Source of the DNA: DATAXP01 sp036272935
GTDB lineage: Bacteria > Planctomycetota > Planctomycetia > Pirellulales > PNKZ01
Assembly: GCA_036272935.1 (NCBI GenBank)
Contig: DATAXP010000023.1
Location: forward strand, 1-64,000
DNA: 64,000 nucleotides
Direction: 5' to 3'
The position numbers were made by a program, and so were the translations under genes. Numbering within the stretch: position 1 is the first letter of the stretch; every line of letters starts with the position of its first letter. Positions 1-8,336 of the stretch are shown here, one piece after another. The notes beneath the pieces were generated by a model, which saw only the letters and a program-made list of their open reading frames with translations, did no database searches and was not told the DNA's origin.

Positions 1-816
1 CGGACCGTGCAGCGCATTCTCGACAAGACCACACGCGAGAAGCCTGCCGCGGCCACGCACTGGAGCACGCGCACGATGGCGGCCGCGGTCGGGGTGAGCA
101 AGGACACGGTGCAGCGCGCGTGGCAAGCGCACGGCCTCAAGCCGCACCTGGTCAAGGGCTTCAAGGTGAGCAACGATCCACAGTTCGCCGAAAAGGTGGT
201 CGACGTGGTGGGCTTGTATCTCGACCCGCCGGAGCACGCCCTGGTGCTGTGCGTCGACGAGAAGTCGTCGATCCAGGCGCTCGATCGCACGCAGAAGAGC
301 CTGCCGATCTATCCGGGTCGCGCCGGCACGATGACCCACGACTACAAGCGTCACGGCACGACCACCTTGTTTGCGGCCTTGGAGATGAGCTTGGGCCTGC
401 TGTACGGCACGTGCATGAAGCGGCATCGGCACCAGGAGTGGATCAAGTTCCTGAAGCTGCTCGACGAGCAAACGCCGCAGGAGCTCGACCTGCACCTGAT
501 CCTCGACAACTACGCTACGCACAAGCATCCCAAAGTCCGGCAGTGGCTGGCGCGGCATCCGCGCTTCAAGCTGCACTTCATCCCCACCAGCAGCTCGTGG
601 CTGAACTTGGTCGAGCGCTGGTTCCGCGATCTGGCCCAGAAGCGTCTGCGCCGCGGCACGTTCCCCAGCGAGCGGGCGCTGCGCGAGGCGATCGTGGCTT
701 ATATCGACCAGCACAACCAGGCTCCCCAGCCGTTCGTCTGGAGCGCCAAAGCCTCCGACATCCTCGCCAAAGTCGCCCACGCCCACGCCGCACTCCATAA
801 AGCACCATCTGTGTGA
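1..816 (+). CDS. IS630-family transposase, 5'-truncated by window edge
   Basis: DDE transposase of the IS630/Tc1-mariner group, which cuts and joins element ends at TA targets. The frame is open from base 1, so the true start lies outside the window; the visible part is about 271 residues. An N-terminal helix-turn-helix remnant (MAAAVGVSKDTVQRAWQ) is followed by the catalytic acidic residues in the expected contexts: VDEKS, then LDNYATH, then NLVERWF. The stop is TGA at 814-816. The visible part is uninterrupted, so the enzyme may be intact. It abuts the two-component cluster and marks a possible insertion boundary. Family assignment is secure; activity is unknown. Confidence 0.9.
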   Translation, partial: RTVQRILDKTTREKPAAATHWSTRTMAAAVGVSKDTVQRAWQAHGLKPHLVKGFKVSNDPQFAEKVVDVVGLYLDPPEHALVLCVDEKSSIQALDRTQKSLPIYPGRAGTMTHDYKRHGTTTLFAALEMSLGLLYGTCMKRHRHQEWIKFLKLLDEQTPQELDLHLILDNYATHKHPKVRQWLARHPRFKLHFIPTSSSWLNLVERWFRDLAQKRLRRGTFPSERALREAIVAYIDQHNQAPQPFVWSAKASDILAKVAHAHAALHKAPSV

Positions 817-830
817 GACACTACACTAGC
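1..830 (+). mobile_element. Right part of an IS630-type insertion sequence
   Basis: The transposase gene at the left edge implies an insertion sequence whose left end is outside the window. The right terminal repeat should lie within a few tens of bases after the stop at 816 (sequence around gacactacactag), but without the left end it cannot be fixed, so the end coordinate is approximate. Confidence 0.6.
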
Positions 831-1173
831 ACGCCGGTGGAACCATTCTGGAAGTTGACTTCTTCGCGCACGAGATCGTCGGCCTGTACCGCAGCCGGCG
901 AAAGAAGACAAGCGACGATTACCAATAGTGCTTTCATACGAGTCAATTGTAGTCGCATTCAAACTTGGAGCCCAAGGTTTCTCGGTCGCACGTGAGCAAC
1001 AAGCAGCGATTTGACCGGCGGTCGTCCGCGCAGCGATCATTCCGAAGACTTTCGGCATGCGACCGCTGGGTCGGCGGAAGGGCGATTGCGATGACACTAA
1101 AGCGACTCTATTCTGGGAACTGAAGAGGCAAATTCGGGGGAGTTACGGCAAAACCAAACGCCATAGGAATTCA
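817..1173. other. Intergenic stretch between IS630 and response regulator
   Basis: About 357 bases between the transposase stop and the end of the minus-strand regulator gene. It probably holds the IS right end and flanking DNA. Short open frames exist on both strands, but none has a convincing ribosome site or recognisable protein. I see no other feature here. Confidence 0.5.
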
Positions 1174-1986
1174 TTAATTCGCTCGCCTTTTCCCGTGTGT
1201 TCCGCGATTCTTGACGCACTGCGGGCTCGCCCCGTAGGGTAATCTCTCGCGCTGCAATCGCTTTTCGTTGCCCTCGGTTTCTTGCAACGGCTCGCTCCGT
1301 GAGGCGTTACCGGGTACTGAGCCTCCGCCGAGCGACGACTCATCCTCGGAAAGCTCATGAAACGCGGCGGCGAGCTGGGCTGCGTTTTCCGCCGACATCT
1401 TTTCCAGCACTTTCGTCTGGTGGTTGATCACGGTCTTGCGCGAGATTCCGAGCCGATGCGCAATCGCCTTGGTCGTTTCTCCTCGCGCCAGGCACTGCAT
1501 GACCTCCCGTTCGCGGGCGGTTAGCGTCGCGGCGCGACTCCGCCACTGCTCGTCCCGCTGAAGGACGCGCCCGCGCTCCCGCCCTAGCGCCAGCGCTTCC
1601 TGAATGCGTTCTAGCAAATGCTGGCAACAGAACGGTTTGGCAATGAAATCAACCGCCCCGGCGCGCATCGCGGTGGCGGCGGTCGAGACTCCGCTATCGC
1701 CGCTGACGAAGATCATCGGAATGATCGAACCGCGTTCGGAGAGCCGTTGTTGCAATTCCAGCCCGGTCATACCGGGCATCTTCTCGTCGACGACCACGCA
1801 ACCACACTGCGCGTCGTTAAAGGTGGCCAGGAACTCGCGAGCAGAAGCGAATGTTTGCGTCGCCAGCTTGGCAGATCGCACGAGCGTCGCGATCACTTGT
1901 CGCAAATCGCCGTCGTCGTCGATGATAAAGACCACCGCTTCTTTCGACGGCGCTGCCGGACCAGAACAGATACTGGTGAACATCAT
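1174..1986 (-). CDS. FixJ/NarL-like response regulator (REC + LuxR HTH)
   Basis: Two-domain DNA-binding response regulator of 270 residues. The receiver (about 15-135) carries the acidic pocket IIDDDGD, phospho-acceptor Asp67 in VVVDEKMPG, and the conserved Lys in AKPF (117). A LuxR-type helix-turn-helix (about 153-205) begins LTAREREVM and contains the recognition helix around GISRKTVINHQ. An unusual basic tail of about 55 residues follows. The start is supported by AGGAG five bases upstream of the first of two ATGs. It is divergent from the regulator at 2415. The fold is that of FixJ-type regulators, but no cognate kinase lies directly beside it; the hybrid kinase at 5.0-6.6 kb is the nearest. 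Confidence 0.88.
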   Translation of the reverse strand: MMFTSICSGPAAPSKEAVVFIIDDDGDLRQVIATLVRSAKLATQTFASAREFLATFNDAQCGCVVVDEKMPGMTGLELQQRLSERGSIIPMIFVSGDSGVSTAATAMRAGAVDFIAKPFCCQHLLERIQEALALGRERGRVLQRDEQWRSRAATLTAREREVMQCLARGETTKAIAHRLGISRKTVINHQTKVLEKMSAENAAQLAAAFHELSEDESSLGGGSVPGNASRSEPLQETEGNEKRLQRERLPYGASPQCVKNRGTHGKRRAN

Positions 1987-2414
1987 GGGGACTCCTATGG
2001 TCGGTTGTTTTTGCCAGCGACGATGCGAATGAATCAGCTGAGTTTGGATGGATCGTCTGTCGACAGCGAAGAGATCGGCGCTCGCCTGGGAACGTGAGTA
2101 GACGAAACATTGAAGCCCCCCGTGCGCGCAACCGACCCATAAATTACGGTCGCCGTGTGATACGGAAACGCTTGGAAATGGCGGCGATTATCGTTCATTC
2201 CAACCGGGGGAAGGAAATCCCGACCAACAATTGAATCCTCTTTTCAAGACGGTTACGCGGTGACGCGGACATTGTCACTGGCTTGTTTTAGCCATGCTCT
2301 ATTTACGCCGATCGCTAGTAAATGCCTCGGCGACGAGGAGCAGCGTTCCCGACATCCGCGATCCACAGTCAGCGCCAGGTTCGCATGGATCGTGACTGTT
2401 TGAGGGAGATAGCA
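1987..2414. promoter_or_regulatory. Divergent intergenic region between two regulators
   Basis: About 428 bases separate the divergently transcribed regulators at 1174-1986 and 2415-3113. Promoters for both must lie here. I see no convincing small gene, and I could not identify specific promoter boxes with confidence. Confidence 0.4.
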
Positions 2415-3113
2415 ATGCATGACGAACCGTTGGTGATGATCATCGAAACCGATGTTGAAGAGCGGTATGCGATCCAACACATGCTGACGACGACACGTTA
2501 TCGTGTCGTCATCTGCGCTTCGCCGGAAGCATTCCTGGCCGGCTATCCTTTCGCGTCGGTGGCGACTTTGCAGTGCCTGTTCGTCAGCCAGCCGGCGTCG
2601 CAGGCCGACTGCCAGTTGATCCCCGCGTGGCTCGCCCGGCGGGAGATTACGATTCCCATGATTGTCGTGACCGAGGCCGCCGATATTGTCACCGTAGTCC
2701 GCGCCGTTCGCGCCGGAGCGATTGACGTCATCCAACGGCCGTTTGATCGCCGACGGCTGTACGAAGCGGTCGAAGCGGCGCTGGCTGAGGACGTTCCTCG
2801 TCGCGCGATGCGTGTCTTGCGTGTATTGATCATGGAGCGACTTGCAACACTGACGATCCGAGAAAAGGACGTGTTGCAATTGATACTCGACGGCTTCAAT
2901 AACAAGGCGATCGCACGCGATCTGACGATTTCGGTTCAGACAGCCGCGAAGCACCGCGTGCGCGTCTTTGCAAAGATGAACGTTGTGGACATCAGCGAAT
3001 TGCATCGGAAGCTTTCGTCAGTACGGTCGATGACACAGGCGCCGCCGTACATCGCTCCTGAAAGTCGCGACGCGTGCGCCTTAGTCAAGTCAATCAATTC
3101 CATGCAGACGTGA
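2415..3113 (+). CDS. FixJ-like regulator with degenerate receiver domain
   Basis: Protein of 232 residues with the architecture of a FixJ/NarL response regulator. The N-terminal domain keeps the receiver layout (acidic start IIETDVEE, Thr86 in VVTEAAD), but the phospho-acceptor position after strand 3 is Ser58 (CLFVSQP) instead of Asp. The conserved Lys of the KPF motif is Arg108 (QRPF). The C-terminal LuxR-type HTH is intact (LTIREKDVLQ to AAKHRVRVFAKM). I chose the ATG at 2415 because GGGAG lies just upstream; an in-frame ATG at 2322 lacks this. It is probably an atypical regulator controlled by something other than Asp phosphorylation. It is followed, same strand, by the receiver gene at 3203. 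Confidence 0.82.
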   Translation: MHDEPLVMIIETDVEERYAIQHMLTTTRYRVVICASPEAFLAGYPFASVATLQCLFVSQPASQADCQLIPAWLARREITIPMIVVTEAADIVTVVRAVRAGAIDVIQRPFDRRRLYEAVEAALAEDVPRRAMRVLRVLIMERLATLTIREKDVLQLILDGFNNKAIARDLTISVQTAAKHRVRVFAKMNVVDISELHRKLSSVRSMTQAPPYIAPESRDACALVKSINSMQT

Positions 3114-3202
3114 GGCAGCGCGCCAGGCTTTCGTGACGCATAGGCAGGCATGACCTGCACCGTGCTGCCATTTCATCCTTTAACAAGAAAGCGACGCTGA
3201 TT

Positions 3203-3607
3203 ATGCCGTACCAAGAATATCGTGCCCTGTTGGTGGACGACGAAGACGCTATTCGGCTGCTGATGTCGCGTGCGTTCTCGCGCGAAGGCTTCGCGTGCGA
3301 GGAGGCACGCGACGGAGCCGAAGCGCTGGAGCTGGTTTTAGTGAAGCAGTATGACGCCGTGGTGACGGACATTCGCATGCCGCATCTGCAGGGAACCACC
3401 CTGACGGCGGCGCTGCTTGAGCTCGAGGAACGGCCGGCAGTGATCGTGCTCACGGGCGAGGCCAACATGACGCTGATGCGCGATCTCATCAAACAGGGGG
3501 TTGAGGACGTTGTATTCAAGCCGTTCGATCCAGGAATACTTGCCGCCAAGGTCCGGAGCGTCGTCGAGCGCCGACGCTCACGGAACCTGCCAGCCAAGAC
3601 ACCATGA
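3203..3607 (+). CDS. Single-domain response regulator (CheY-like receiver)
   Basis: A 134-residue stand-alone receiver. The acidic pair (LLVDDEDA), phospho-acceptor Asp56 (VVTDIRMPH), Thr in VLTGEANM and Lys in VFKPFDP are all present, so it should be phosphorylatable. There is no output domain; such proteins act by protein contact or as phosphate shuttles or sinks. It lies 89 bases after the degenerate FixJ-like gene on the same strand and converges with the tandem-receiver gene at 3651. The upstream ribosome site is weak (AAGAAAGCG), so the start is chosen from receiver alignment. Confidence 0.85.
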   Translation: MPYQEYRALLVDDEDAIRLLMSRAFSREGFACEEARDGAEALELVLVKQYDAVVTDIRMPHLQGTTLTAALLELEERPAVIVLTGEANMTLMRDLIKQGVEDVVFKPFDPGILAAKVRSVVERRRSRNLPAKTP

Positions 3608-3650
3608 TTCGCTCGTACGGCGGGTGCTGCCGTCGGACAGGACGTCGGCA

Positions 3651-4655
3651 TTAGCTCGATGTGTCGCCGGATGGTTCCTCGAGCGGGATGTGCTTTCGCA
3701 AATGTTCCAGCAGCTCTTCAAACACCATCGGCTTTTTCAAGTAGGCGCTGGCGCCGAGGCTCAGCATCTGTCGTTTGAGCGCTGGACTCGCCTGGCCGGT
3801 TAACACGATGAAGGGAATGCCCTTGGTCAGCGAATGCGCTTGCAGCCGCGCGAACAGATACGTGCCTTCACCGTCGGGCATGACCATGTCGCTAATGATG
3901 ACGTCCGGGCGAATGTCGAGCGACGCCCAGTAGCCTTGCATCCCTTTGAAGGCGCGGCGCACTTCGACGTTGTAACGAGCCAAGCGCAGCGTGATGATGC
4001 GCGAAATGTCGGGATCGTCGTCGATGCACAAAACCAAGGGAGTTTTCTTGGCGTTCGCGGAACCGTTCGGCACAACGGGCACGGTGACCACTTCTGGCGT
4101 GGTTGCGGCGTTCTCGCTCGATTCCGTCATGCCAACGTCGCCGCCGTCAGTTTTTGCGGTCTGCGGTGCCTCGCCATCCAACAGCTCGCGCAAGAGGGGT
4201 TGCACTTGTTGCCAAAGCTGCGGACTCTTCTTCACGAACCTGGCGCCCAGCGAGCGGCAGCGACGCACCGTCTCGTCGTCGCATTGGCCGCTCATGATGA
4301 TTACCGGGATGTCGGCCAGTCCGCTTTTGTCGGACGCCAGGAACTCGCACACACAAAGGCCGTTGCCGCTCGACAGGTGTACGTCGAGCAACAGCAGGTT
4401 GGGCCGAATGCGGTGGGCGCCCAGCAGCGCGTGCATCGCGTCGGGGGAACGAAACACATCGAGATCCAACTCCCGGAAACGCTTTGTCAGCACGCTGGCA
4501 AGCTCGTAGTCGTCTTCGGCGATGAGAACCGTGCGGTGCGCCGTCGGTTCGGCTTCGGCGATGTACAGCGGCGGTTCCTCCTCGACCGGCTTCCGCACGG
4601 CCAGTAAGGAAGTGAGTGATTTGCGCAGTTTCGAATCGTGCGTGGCAGCCAGCAT
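3651..4655 (-). CDS. Tandem-receiver response regulator (REC-REC)
   Basis: A 334-residue protein with two receiver domains and no DNA-binding output. The first (about 40-160) has AEDD, Asp91 (LLLDVHLSS) and a VKKSP motif in which the usual KPF is altered. A low-complexity linker of about 45 residues follows. The second (about 205-330) has IDDDPD, Asp256 (IISDMVMPDG), Thr in VLTGQAS and LKKPM. It lies 18 bases downstream of the single receiver at 4674-5042 and is the last gene of a four-gene minus-strand run starting at 7139. It is a likely intermediate in a multistep phosphorelay with the hybrid kinase upstream, although no Hpt domain is visible in the window. Confidence 0.85.
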   Translation of the reverse strand: MLAATHDSKLRKSLTSLLAVRKPVEEEPPLYIAEAEPTAHRTVLIAEDDYELASVLTKRFRELDLDVFRSPDAMHALLGAHRIRPNLLLLDVHLSSGNGLCVCEFLASDKSGLADIPVIIMSGQCDDETVRRCRSLGARFVKKSPQLWQQVQPLLRELLDGEAPQTAKTDGGDVGMTESSENAATTPEVVTVPVVPNGSANAKKTPLVLCIDDDPDISRIITLRLARYNVEVRRAFKGMQGYWASLDIRPDVIISDMVMPDGEGTYLFARLQAHSLTKGIPFIVLTGQASPALKRQMLSLGASAYLKKPMVFEELLEHLRKHIPLEEPSGDTSS

Positions 4656-4673
4656 GGTGTCGGGTCTCGAAAG

Positions 4674-5042
4674 TTAGTTCCGCATCACGGTCGCCAGCGC
4701 TCTCAACAGGTTCTGCGATTCGTAAGGCTTCTTCAGGAAGAATCGGGCACCGGTTTGCAGTGCCGCTTGCTCATCCACGATGCTTGCCGACAGCATCACG
4801 ATCGGGATGCTGCGCGTCGCTTCGCTGGCTTGTAGCTCAGCCAAGGCAGTCAGCCCGTCTTTCACGGGCATCTGCACGTCGAGCAGGATCGCATCGGGAT
4901 GGTGGCTGACGGCCGAGGCGATGCATTGCTGGCCGTCGTAGGCCCGCAGGGTTTCATAGCCGGCAGCGCGCAGCCGTAAAGCCGCCGCGTCGACCAATTC
5001 GTGATTATCGTCGACAAGCAGCACTCGATTTCCGCTAGACAT
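4674..5042 (-). CDS. Single-domain receiver (CheY-like)
   Basis: A 122-residue receiver with the complete catalytic set: LLVDDNHE, Asp55 in ILLDVQMPV, Ser in MLSAS and Lys in FLKKPYES. It overlaps the 3' end of the hybrid histidine kinase gene by 8 bases, which implies translational coupling and a direct partnership with that kinase. There is no output domain. Confidence 0.87.
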   Translation of the reverse strand: MSSGNRVLLVDDNHELVDAAALRLRAAGYETLRAYDGQQCIASAVSHHPDAILLDVQMPVKDGLTALAELQASEATRSIPIVMLSASIVDEQAALQTGARFFLKKPYESQNLLRALATVMRN

Positions 5043-6573
5043 GCGCCGCCTCCGGTTCGAGTTTCTCGTGGAGCGCGCCCCAAAGCTCGGCTTCGCCGTC
5101 CGCCAAGGGCCAGGTTCCCTCCATGCTCATGTCTAGCTGCGGCAGTGGACCTTGGGGCCGATTGCGGTTGATGTCGCGCAGCATGCTCTTGGCACTGGCC
5201 TGGAAGGCTTCCAGGTCCGGCGCTGTGGCTGCGATCACCAGCAGCCATTGGTTCGTGCACAGCCGAAACAGCAGGTCGTTCCTTCGCAGCAGGCTGTTGA
5301 GATACCAGTCGACATCGTCGGCTGACGATGCGTCGGCGGTTGCGACAATCGAAGCCGTCAGCACCGACACTTGCTGCTCTTGCTGCGAAAGGCATTTCAC
5401 GCGCTCGAGGTAGCGCTCGATGACTTTCAGCGGCTCAGCCGGAGGCAATGTGAACGAAAACGTGCTGCCTTGCCCGAGCGTGCTTTGCAGGTCCATCTCG
5501 CCGAAGTTCAGGTCGACGAGCACCTTCGCGATGTTCAGCCCCAATCCGAAACCTTTGCAGCTCGAGCGCACGTCGGTGTGCAGTTGCTTGAACCGCTCGA
5601 AGATTTCGTCGCGGTGGGCCTGATCGATGCCCGGCCCGTCGTCACTGATGGCGATTCGCACTCCGCAACGCTCGTCGTTCACGGCCGCAATGCGCACGTG
5701 GCTTCCCGGCTGGCAGAACTTGATGGCGTTGACCGTCAGATTGACGATCACGCGCGCCGCTTTCTCTTCGTCGCAGTACACCTCGGCCAGCCCATCGCAA
5801 ACATCGATCGTCAGCTCGACCCCCTTGACCTGCGCCTTCCGCTTTAGCGCCGATCCCAGGCTGCCGATGATTTCGGCCACCGTGCAGTTCTTCCGCCAAG
5901 CTCCAAGCCGACCCGCTTCGAGGCGGCCCACGTCGAGCATGTCGTCGACCATCGTGTTCAAGTCGTCGGCACGATCGTTGACGATGTCAAGAAACCCCCG
6001 TTGCTCATCGCTGATCGCTCCCACGACGCCATCGCGCAGCAACGAAGTGTATTCCTTGATCACCGTCAGCGGCGTGCGGAACTCGTGCGATACGTTGTCG
6101 ACGAAGCGATGCGCCGTTTCGTACATCTCGGCCAGTCGCTTGTTCTTCTTTTCGACCAAGGCCTTGGCGGACGTGATCTCTTGAAGCAACTGCTGGCGTT
6201 GCATCGCGTAGCGCACGGCGTTGACGAGCATGTCGGACGTGAACTGCCCCTTCACCAGGTAATCCTGGGCGCCATGATCCAACGACCGCAGCGCCGTTTC
6301 TTCGTCGTTCAGCCCGCTAAGCACGATCACCGGGGTCTGCTCGTTCTCGCGCCGCACTGCCTCTAGCGTGGCAAGCCCGTGGCTGCCGGGCAGGTTCAGG
6401 TCAAGCAGCATGACATCGTAGGCGCGATCGCGCGCCAGTCTGACCGCCTCATCGAGCCGCTCAGCCGATTCGATCACGAACCGGGTCCGTGGCGCGCCGG
6501 TGAACAGCCGGCGGGTCAATTCCAGATCGACCTGGTCATCGTCGACCACCAAAACCGAGATGTGCTTGTCCAT
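5035..6573 (-). CDS. Soluble receiver-histidine kinase hybrid with degenerate GGDEF-like tail
   Basis: A 512-residue signalling protein without transmembrane segments. Order: receiver (1-125; Asp58 in MLLDLNLPG, Lys in YLVKGQ); a short coiled linker; HisKA dimerisation/phosphotransfer domain (His163 in NVSHEFRTPLT); HATPase_c (about 270-375; N-box VNLTVNAIKF, G1 DDGPGID, G2 GFGLGLNIAK). The last 110 residues resemble a GGDEF domain whose signature is lost: RNDLLFRLCTNQWLL lies where RxxDLxxRxGGDEF would be. The start at 6573 is supported by GGAGG; a longer frame upstream lacks family similarity. Having a receiver as the only input suggests it is driven by another kinase. It sits 26 bases after the Rcp1-like receiver gene. 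Confidence 0.88.
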   Translation of the reverse strand: MDKHISVLVVDDDQVDLELTRRLFTGAPRTRFVIESAERLDEAVRLARDRAYDVMLLDLNLPGSHGLATLEAVRRENEQTPVIVLSGLNDEETALRSLDHGAQDYLVKGQFTSDMLVNAVRYAMQRQQLLQEITSAKALVEKKNKRLAEMYETAHRFVDNVSHEFRTPLTVIKEYTSLLRDGVVGAISDEQRGFLDIVNDRADDLNTMVDDMLDVGRLEAGRLGAWRKNCTVAEIIGSLGSALKRKAQVKGVELTIDVCDGLAEVYCDEEKAARVIVNLTVNAIKFCQPGSHVRIAAVNDERCGVRIAISDDGPGIDQAHRDEIFERFKQLHTDVRSSCKGFGLGLNIAKVLVDLNFGEMDLQSTLGQGSTFSFTLPPAEPLKVIERYLERVKCLSQQEQQVSVLTASIVATADASSADDVDWYLNSLLRRNDLLFRLCTNQWLLVIAATAPDLEAFQASAKSMLRDINRNRPQGPLPQLDMSMEGTWPLADGEAELWGALHEKLEPEAAHV

Positions 6574-6599
6574 GAGGGTGCCTCCGTTGTGGCGTGAGC

Positions 6600-7139
6600 T
6601 TAGTTTGGCGATGCGCCGAGGTCGGGTCTTGCCCTCGCCGACATGGCTGCGATGGGCTGCACCATTCCGCCTTGGCTTGTCGAGCTGGGCAGCGCAACCA
6701 GTTCGAACCAATAATGGCGCAGCTCGCGCACCATTTCGAGGAAAGGCTCGATCGCAACCGGCTTCGAGATGAACGAGTTGCACCCGAGCGCGTAGCATCG
6801 CGTGATGTCCTCTTCGTGGTTCGAAGTCGTCAGCACCACCACCGGGATGCAGACCAGCTCGTGGTATTTGCGCAATTGCTCGAGGACTTGCGAGCCGTTG
6901 AGCCGTGGCATGTTCAAATCGAGCAGGATCAAGTCGGGGCGCGGCGAGATGACGGGGTTCGCGTACTTGTCGCGGCGCAACAGGTAGTCGAGCGCTTCCT
7001 TGCCGTCGCGCACCACGCGCAGTTCGACGTGATCAAAGTCGCCAGCCAGTGCGCGGCGCGTCAGCTCCTGGTCGCCAGGATCATCGTCGGCCAACAGAAT
7101 TTCTGCTTTGCGATACCGCGGCACACGGCTCGAGTCCAT
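6600..7139 (-). CDS. Rcp1-like response regulator (single receiver)
   Basis: A 179-residue receiver of the Rcp1/CheY subfamily, recognised by the layout ILLADDDPGDQELTRRAL, the insertion before strand 3 (about residues 55-68) and Asp74 in ILLDLNMPR. Ser/Thr (VLTTSN) and Lys (FISKPV) are present. In other bacteria this subfamily partners phytochrome-type or other soluble kinases. It is the first gene of the minus-strand run Rcp1-like, hybrid kinase, receiver, tandem receiver. A 40-residue disordered tail follows the receiver. The start is placed at 7139; an upstream in-frame extension is not family-like. Confidence 0.85.
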   Translation of the reverse strand: MDSSRVPRYRKAEILLADDDPGDQELTRRALAGDFDHVELRVVRDGKEALDYLLRRDKYANPVISPRPDLILLDLNMPRLNGSQVLEQLRKYHELVCIPVVVLTTSNHEEDITRCYALGCNSFISKPVAIEPFLEMVRELRHYWFELVALPSSTSQGGMVQPIAAMSARARPDLGASPN

Positions 7140-7303
7140 ACGGTGCTTCCTCGCGCGTCGACGCGCTTGGCGCGACTCGCAATCTAGGGAAACAAGGCAC
7201 TTAATCAGACAAAGCCTAGATCGGCTTTGCCTCCGGCGAACGGGGAAATTGATGAACCCCGTAGGCATTTCTCCCGGTTACCGACGGTCGTCGCGCTAGC
7301 GCA
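7140..7303. promoter_or_regulatory. Boundary between hydrogenase locus and signalling operon
   Basis: A 164-base gap separates the end of hypB from the first gene of the signalling operon; both are on the minus strand. It should hold the signalling operon promoter and any terminator of the hydrogenase operon. I did not find a clear hairpin with a T-run, so read-through from hypB is possible. Confidence 0.35.
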
Positions 7304-7969
7304 CTAGGCTCGCGCTTCCACGGCGCGTGCGCGCAGCCAAGCGAGCCAGTCGGCCATGCCGGCGCCGGTCTTCGCCGAGAGTTCCAGGATCGTCATGCCA
7401 GGCCGGACCGACAGAATGTTCCGCCGCGCCGCGGTGCCGTCGAACTCCACTGCCGCCGCCAGATCGGATTTCGTGATCACCGCGGCGTCTGCCGTGTTGA
7501 AGATCGTTGGATACTTCAGCGGCTTGTCCTCGCCTTCGGTGACGCTGAACAGCACGAGCCGCAGGTCTTCGCCTAGATCGTACGACGACGGACAGACCAG
7601 GTTCCCTACGTTCTCGACGAACAGCAAATCCAGCTCATCGAGCCGCCAATCGCCCAAAGCCGCGCGGACCATCTCGGCTTCCAAGTGGCAGACCGTGCCG
7701 GTGGTGATCTGTCGCACCGGTGCGCCGGAACGCGCCAGGCGCTGCGCGTCGTTGTCGGTCGCCAGGTCGCCGACGAGTGCAGCGACGCGGCAATCGCGGC
7801 CCAGCGCCGCGAGGGTCCGTTCGAGCAGCATCGTCTTGCCGGCTCCGGGGCTTGAGACCATGCTGACGACGAACACGCCCGCCCGGCGAAAGGCCTCGCG
7901 CAGCTCGCGCGCCACCACGTCGTTCTGCTTCAGTACCTTTTGGCGGACTTCCACCAGCCGTGTCGTCAT
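7304..7969 (-). CDS. hypB: Hydrogenase nickel incorporation GTPase HypB
   Basis: A 221-residue SIMIBI-class GTPase that, with HypA, inserts nickel into the hydrogenase large subunit precursor. The P-loop is SSPGAGKT (39-46), followed by the family motifs around LVGDLATDNDAQR, the metal-binding TGTVCHLEA region and VENVGNLVCPSSYDLGE; the guanine-specificity TKSD is present. It lacks the N-terminal CxxCGC and His-rich nickel storage segments found in some HypB proteins. The start at 7969 overlaps the hypA stop by 4 bases (ATGA), so translation is coupled. It is the last gene of the hydrogenase locus. Confidence 0.95.
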   Translation of the reverse strand: MTTRLVEVRQKVLKQNDVVARELREAFRRAGVFVVSMVSSPGAGKTMLLERTLAALGRDCRVAALVGDLATDNDAQRLARSGAPVRQITTGTVCHLEAEMVRAALGDWRLDELDLLFVENVGNLVCPSSYDLGEDLRLVLFSVTEGEDKPLKYPTIFNTADAAVITKSDLAAAVEFDGTAARRNILSVRPGMTILELSAKTGAGMADWLAWLRARAVEARA

Positions 7970-8313
7970 GGCTGCAGCTCCAAGGCGCTCACCTCCAACT
8001 CGCGCCCGTGAACGATGTCCTCGGCCGGTTCGCCGCAGATTGCGCAGCGGAACTCTTGCCACGAAACTACAGGCCGCTCGACGCCACAACGGCAGCAAGC
8101 GACGGTGATCGGCACCTCATCGATCACCAGCGCGCACTCGGCCAGCGGTGACTGTTCGCGCGCCAACTCGAACGCCGACAACAGCGCCTCTTTCACGACG
8201 CCGGATAATTGGCCGAGCTTCAGATGCACCGCGGTCACGCGCTCGGGCGCATGGCGCTCGGCCTCTTCGCTTGCCATCTCGACGATGCTCATGGCGATCG
8301 ACAGTTCGTGCAT
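7966..8313 (-). CDS. hypA: Hydrogenase nickel chaperone HypA
   Basis: A 115-residue nickel-delivery protein. It starts MHEL, the conserved His2 being the nickel ligand, and carries the zinc site formed by two CxxC pairs (ACCRCG and CAICG). Length matches the family. It overlaps hypB by 4 bases and lies 23 bases downstream of the 38-residue membrane peptide gene, inside the minus-strand hydrogenase operon. Confidence 0.95.
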   Translation of the reverse strand: MHELSIAMSIVEMASEEAERHAPERVTAVHLKLGQLSGVVKEALLSAFELAREQSPLAECALVIDEVPITVACCRCGVERPVVSWQEFRCAICGEPAEDIVHGRELEVSALELQP

Positions 8314-8336
8314 GATGTGCCGCTTGCGTCGATGCC

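Noticed and set aside
699..1097. 132-codon minus-strand frame spanning the IS630 end
   Set aside because: It runs out of the transposase antisense strand; no domain or ribosome site supports a gene interrupted by the IS.
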